From Anaerolineales bacterium (GTDB taxonomy: Bacteria > Chloroflexota > Anaerolineae > Anaerolineales > UBA11579): DNA of 64,000 bases. Each line of letters opens with the position of its first letter. Positions within the stretch are counted from its first letter, which is position 1. A program made the translations under genes and the position numbers. Under the pieces are notes generated by a model that ran no database searches, was not told where the DNA came from, and worked only from the letters and a program-made list of their open reading frames with translations. Shown in pieces: positions 61,472-64,000 of this stretch. The stretch covers positions 44,447 to 108,446 of the forward strand of contig JAHCIH010000006.1 in assembly GCA_026129335.1 (NCBI GenBank). Direction: 5' to 3'.

Positions 61472-62722
61472 CTAGTAGCTCCTCCGGTAGCGATTGCGCA
61501 GCAGGATGGCAGTCGCATTCAAGGTGAGCAGCATCGCCAGCAAAACCAGGCTGGCAGCTGCGGCGAGGTGATGGTAAGCCCCTTGTGGGCGGGTGGTCCA
61601 CTGGAAGATCTGGATCGGCAGCGTGGTGAACTTGGAAAACGGCCCGCTGGGATCCATTTGGATGAATGTGGCTGCACCCACCACGATCAGCGGAGCGGTT
61701 TCGCCAATCGCGCGTGAGACCGCCAGGATACTGCCGGTGAGGATGCCAGGCACCGCGTTGGGCAGTACGTGCGCCCAGATCGTCTCCCAGCGTGTTGCCC
61801 CGAGGCCGAAGCCGGCCTCACGCAGCGAATTGGGCACCGCCTTGATCGCCTCCTGCGCGTTGATGATAATCAGCGGCAGCACCAGCAGCCCCAGGGTCAG
61901 ACCAGCCGAAAGGATGGTGCGCCCGTTGGATGTGGCCGGGTCCACCACGCCGAAGGCAATACCGCTGGTGAACAGCCCGAAGGCGCGCACGAAGATCGCC
62001 AGGCCAAGCATGCCGTAAATGATCGAGGGCACGCCAGCGAGGTTGTTGATGTTGGTCTGGATGATGCGGTTGATGAAGTTGTCCCGGGCGTATTCCTGCA
62101 GGTAGATGGCCGCAGCCACGCCCACCGGCAGCGCAAAGAGGATTGCGATGGCGATGGTCCACAGCGAGCCGAGGATGGCAGTGCGCACGCCGGCGATTTC
62201 CGGGTAGCTGGACTGCTGCGAGCGCACAAAGCGCAGGCTCAGCCAGCTGCGGAATTGCAACTCGGCATTGGGCAGGTCTGCGGCCATCGCTGCCTCGATC
62301 TCATCGCGGGCAAAGAGCGACTCGTACAGCGTCCAGTTTTCCTGGATGCGCGGCGAGATGACGAACTCCTGGATGAGTGCATACACATCCTCGGCGCTGC
62401 GTTCCTCAAAAGGCTGGTCGTGCACAAAGCGGGCAAAGAGGCCTGCAGACACATTGGCCTGCAGCGTTTGCGTCAATGTCTCTTTGTCTTGCTCTTCCAG
62501 CGGCACCCCATTGACGGCCAAAGCCCCCGGGTCGACCTTGTTTTCCACAGCAATATAGCCAAAGGAATCGTTGATGATGGTGAGCAGCAGCACAGTGAGC
62601 GCAACCACACCCACCAGAGTGGCGATCTGGAACACGGTCAGCCACAGCTTGCCTCGGCTGTGGCGCCGGCCGAGCTGGGCTGCGTTCTCAGTGGGCTGTG
62701 AAGCGCCCATCACCCCACTCAT
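61472..62722 (-). CDS. pstA: Phosphate ABC transporter permease PstA
   Basis: 416 residues, over 100 more than E. coli PstA. After TM1 (~30-50) there is a soluble extracytoplasmic segment of about 130 residues ([17 protein letters not shown] ... [15 protein letters not shown]), then the usual permease core ([42 protein letters not shown]). It overlaps pstC by 4 nt. The extra domain is of unknown role. Confidence 0.93.
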   Translation of the reverse strand: MSGVMGASQPTENAAQLGRRHSRGKLWLTVFQIATLVGVVALTVLLLTIINDSFGYIAVENKVDPGALAVNGVPLEEQDKETLTQTLQANVSAGLFARFVHDQPFEERSAEDVYALIQEFVISPRIQENWTLYESLFARDEIEAAMAADLPNAELQFRSWLSLRFVRSQQSSYPEIAGVRTAILGSLWTIAIAILFALPVGVAAAIYLQEYARDNFINRIIQTNINNLAGVPSIIYGMLGLAIFVRAFGLFTSGIAFGVVDPATSNGRTILSAGLTLGLLVLPLIIINAQEAIKAVPNSLREAGFGLGATRWETIWAHVLPNAVPGILTGSILAVSRAIGETAPLIVVGAATFIQMDPSGPFSKFTTLPIQIFQWTTRPQGAYHHLAAAASLVLLAMLLTLNATAILLRNRYRRSY

Positions 62723-63915
62723 TCGTACACCTCGCGGAAGCGGCGCACGATACGCTGGCTGATGATGTTCAAAACCAGGGTCATCGCAAAGAGCATCAGG
62801 CCCACAGCGAAGATGCTGTTGTAATCCAGGGAGTCGTAGCTCAGGTCGCCGCCGCTGATGCGGGCGATATGCCCGGTCATCGTCTCGGCGGCCTTGAAGG
62901 GATTGAAGGTGAAATTGGGCCCGGCGCCCGCGGCGATGGCCACGACCATGGTTTCACCCACCGCACGCGAGGTGGCCAGGATGATGGCGGCCACCACGCC
63001 GGAGAATGCCGCCGGCAGCACAATGCGCACCGCCGTCTCCAGCCGGGTGGCGCCCAAGCCATAGGCGGCTTCACGCAGCGAGCGCGGCACCGCCGAGAGC
63101 GCGTCTTCGCTGACCGTGCTGACGAACGGCAGGATCAGGATGCCGACGACAATGCCGGCTGAGGCCATGTTGTAGATTTCGACCACGTTGTTGCCAAAGA
63201 TGGAACGCAGCAAGGGCGTCATGAAGGTCAGCGCAAAGAAGCCATAGACTACCGTGGGCACGCCGGCCAACACTTCCAGGATGGGCTTGAGCGTGTTGCG
63301 TGCCCGCATGGTGGCATACTCGCTCAAATAAATGGCCGTTGCCAGACCTAGCGGCACGGCCACCAGAATCGCAATGCCCGAGACCATCAGCGTGGAATTG
63401 AGCAGCGGCAGAATGCCAAAGCGCCCGTTATGCGGCTCCCAGGCCGTTCCAGTGAAGAACTCCACCAGGTTGGGGTCCACGCCCTCAGACAAGGTCAACC
63501 CGGCACGGTGGGCGGTCGCTTCGCTTCCTTCGACGCCGCGCTGCACCTGCACTAGAGAGCCATCAATCGCCTCCAACAGGAGTACCTCGCTGCCAATGCG
63601 ATAGAAGGCATCCGCTTTTAGCGGTGAGCCTATGGGGGCGACTTCAAAGACGGTTTGCTGCGGGTCAATATCGGCTGCCAGGGGCTTGTGTGTATCCATC
63701 CACTGCCGGTAGCCAAAGAAGAGATAGGCTTCTTTGCCCAGCTCATAAATAATTCCAGTGGTTACAAAAATGGAAATAAAGCCGCAAAGGAACAAGATGC
63801 CTTGAATGATGGTCTCATGAGTGCGGCTGCGCCGGCGCAGTTCGAGAGCGGGAGTGGTAGGAATATCCATGGCCGCGGCTTGTCGCTGGTTGTTTCGCGA
63901 GAAAGTGAATTTCAT
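62719..63915 (-). CDS. pstC: Phosphate ABC transporter permease PstC
   Basis: 398 residues. TM1 at ~38-62 is followed by an outer segment of about 100 residues ([15 protein letters not shown] ... [14 protein letters not shown]), then the PstC core ([41 protein letters not shown]). TATAAT overlaps the first ATG, so translation may start at Met16 (63870) instead. pstS is not in the window and may lie beyond its end. Confidence 0.92.
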   Translation of the reverse strand: MKFTFSRNNQRQAAAMDIPTTPALELRRRSRTHETIIQGILFLCGFISIFVTTGIIYELGKEAYLFFGYRQWMDTHKPLAADIDPQQTVFEVAPIGSPLKADAFYRIGSEVLLLEAIDGSLVQVQRGVEGSEATAHRAGLTLSEGVDPNLVEFFTGTAWEPHNGRFGILPLLNSTLMVSGIAILVAVPLGLATAIYLSEYATMRARNTLKPILEVLAGVPTVVYGFFALTFMTPLLRSIFGNNVVEIYNMASAGIVVGILILPFVSTVSEDALSAVPRSLREAAYGLGATRLETAVRIVLPAAFSGVVAAIILATSRAVGETMVVAIAAGAGPNFTFNPFKAAETMTGHIARISGGDLSYDSLDYNSIFAVGLMLFAMTLVLNIISQRIVRRFREVYE

Positions 63916-63944
63916 TATAACTGCGTCCGCCGGTGAGAAATCCT

Positions 63945-64000
63945 GGGGCGGGCGGCGCGGCCCGCCCCCCCCCCGGTGGGTGGTGCGGGGTTGGGGGGGG
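63945..64000. other. Low-complexity G/C run at the window end
   Basis: Long runs of C and G (for example C10 at 63965-63974 and G8 at the very end) and near absence of A mark this as probable contig-end sequencing error. No feature can be supported here. Confidence 0.6.

Noticed and set aside
1..64000. CRISPR array, insertion sequences or rRNA genes
   Set aside because: No regularly spaced repeats, no transposase-like frames and no rRNA sequence were seen on either strand.

Overview
The window is a GC-rich, gene-dense bacterial chromosome segment. Its gene set suggests a member of the Chloroflexota, probably Anaerolineae-like. The clues are an actinobacterial-type inositol-phosphate synthase, lipoproteins with Ig-like domains of the NBR1 type, a MoaD-MoaE fusion, no outer-membrane or LPS genes, and several genes whose -10 box sits exactly 6 nt before the start codon (leaderless mRNAs). 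The taxonomic call is an inference. No prophage, transposase or CRISPR array is seen. The last ~50 bases look like contig-end artefact.

Layout. 1-6381: end of a truncated gene, then the pyrimidine operon pyrC-pyrB-pyrFE-pyrD (minus strand) with an attenuator-like terminator just before pyrC, and divergent uraA. 6382-9777: repeat-like spacer, inositol-phosphate synthase, a DinB-like protein, two tandem DUF1801 genes, a lipoprotein. 9940-15396: M32 carboxypeptidase, TetR regulator with divergent DoxX pair, small membrane proteins, plsX. 15480-18711: tRNA-Leu(GAG), nnr, a methyltransferase and envelope proteins. 18770-23804: minus-strand run fabD-fabG-asp23-nusB-tatB-tatC-lipoprotein. 23922-26549: AraC-like regulator plus SRPBCC protein, rpmF, CDF transporter. 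26624-36100: prfB with its programmed frameshift, diverging from moaC - small basic protein - moaDE - thrC - fabF - rnc - smc - pspC. 36145-38229: parvulin, ssb, rpsF.

38330-49458 is an accessory catabolic region on the minus strand: XdhC and CoxG maturation factors, then an eight-gene operon holding a three-subunit molybdenum hydroxylase, an amidase, a cyclase-family hydrolase, and all three proteins related to E. coli oxamate carbamoyltransferase (FdrA/AllF, DUF1116/AllG, DUF2877/AllH). I infer breakdown of an N-containing ring compound ending in carbamoyl transfer.

49523-55238: PlsC, TerC, TSUP transporter, two small membrane proteins, a tyrosine recombinase, a CNNM/CBS protein. 55457-60673: a sugar ABC importer (binding protein, two permeases, no ATPase) followed by trehalose synthase. 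The second permease carries a complete-looking cytochrome c domain (CxxCH plus downstream Met) inserted in its first extracytoplasmic loop, the most unusual architecture in the window. 60689-63915: pstC-pstA-pstB phosphate importer genes on the minus strand.
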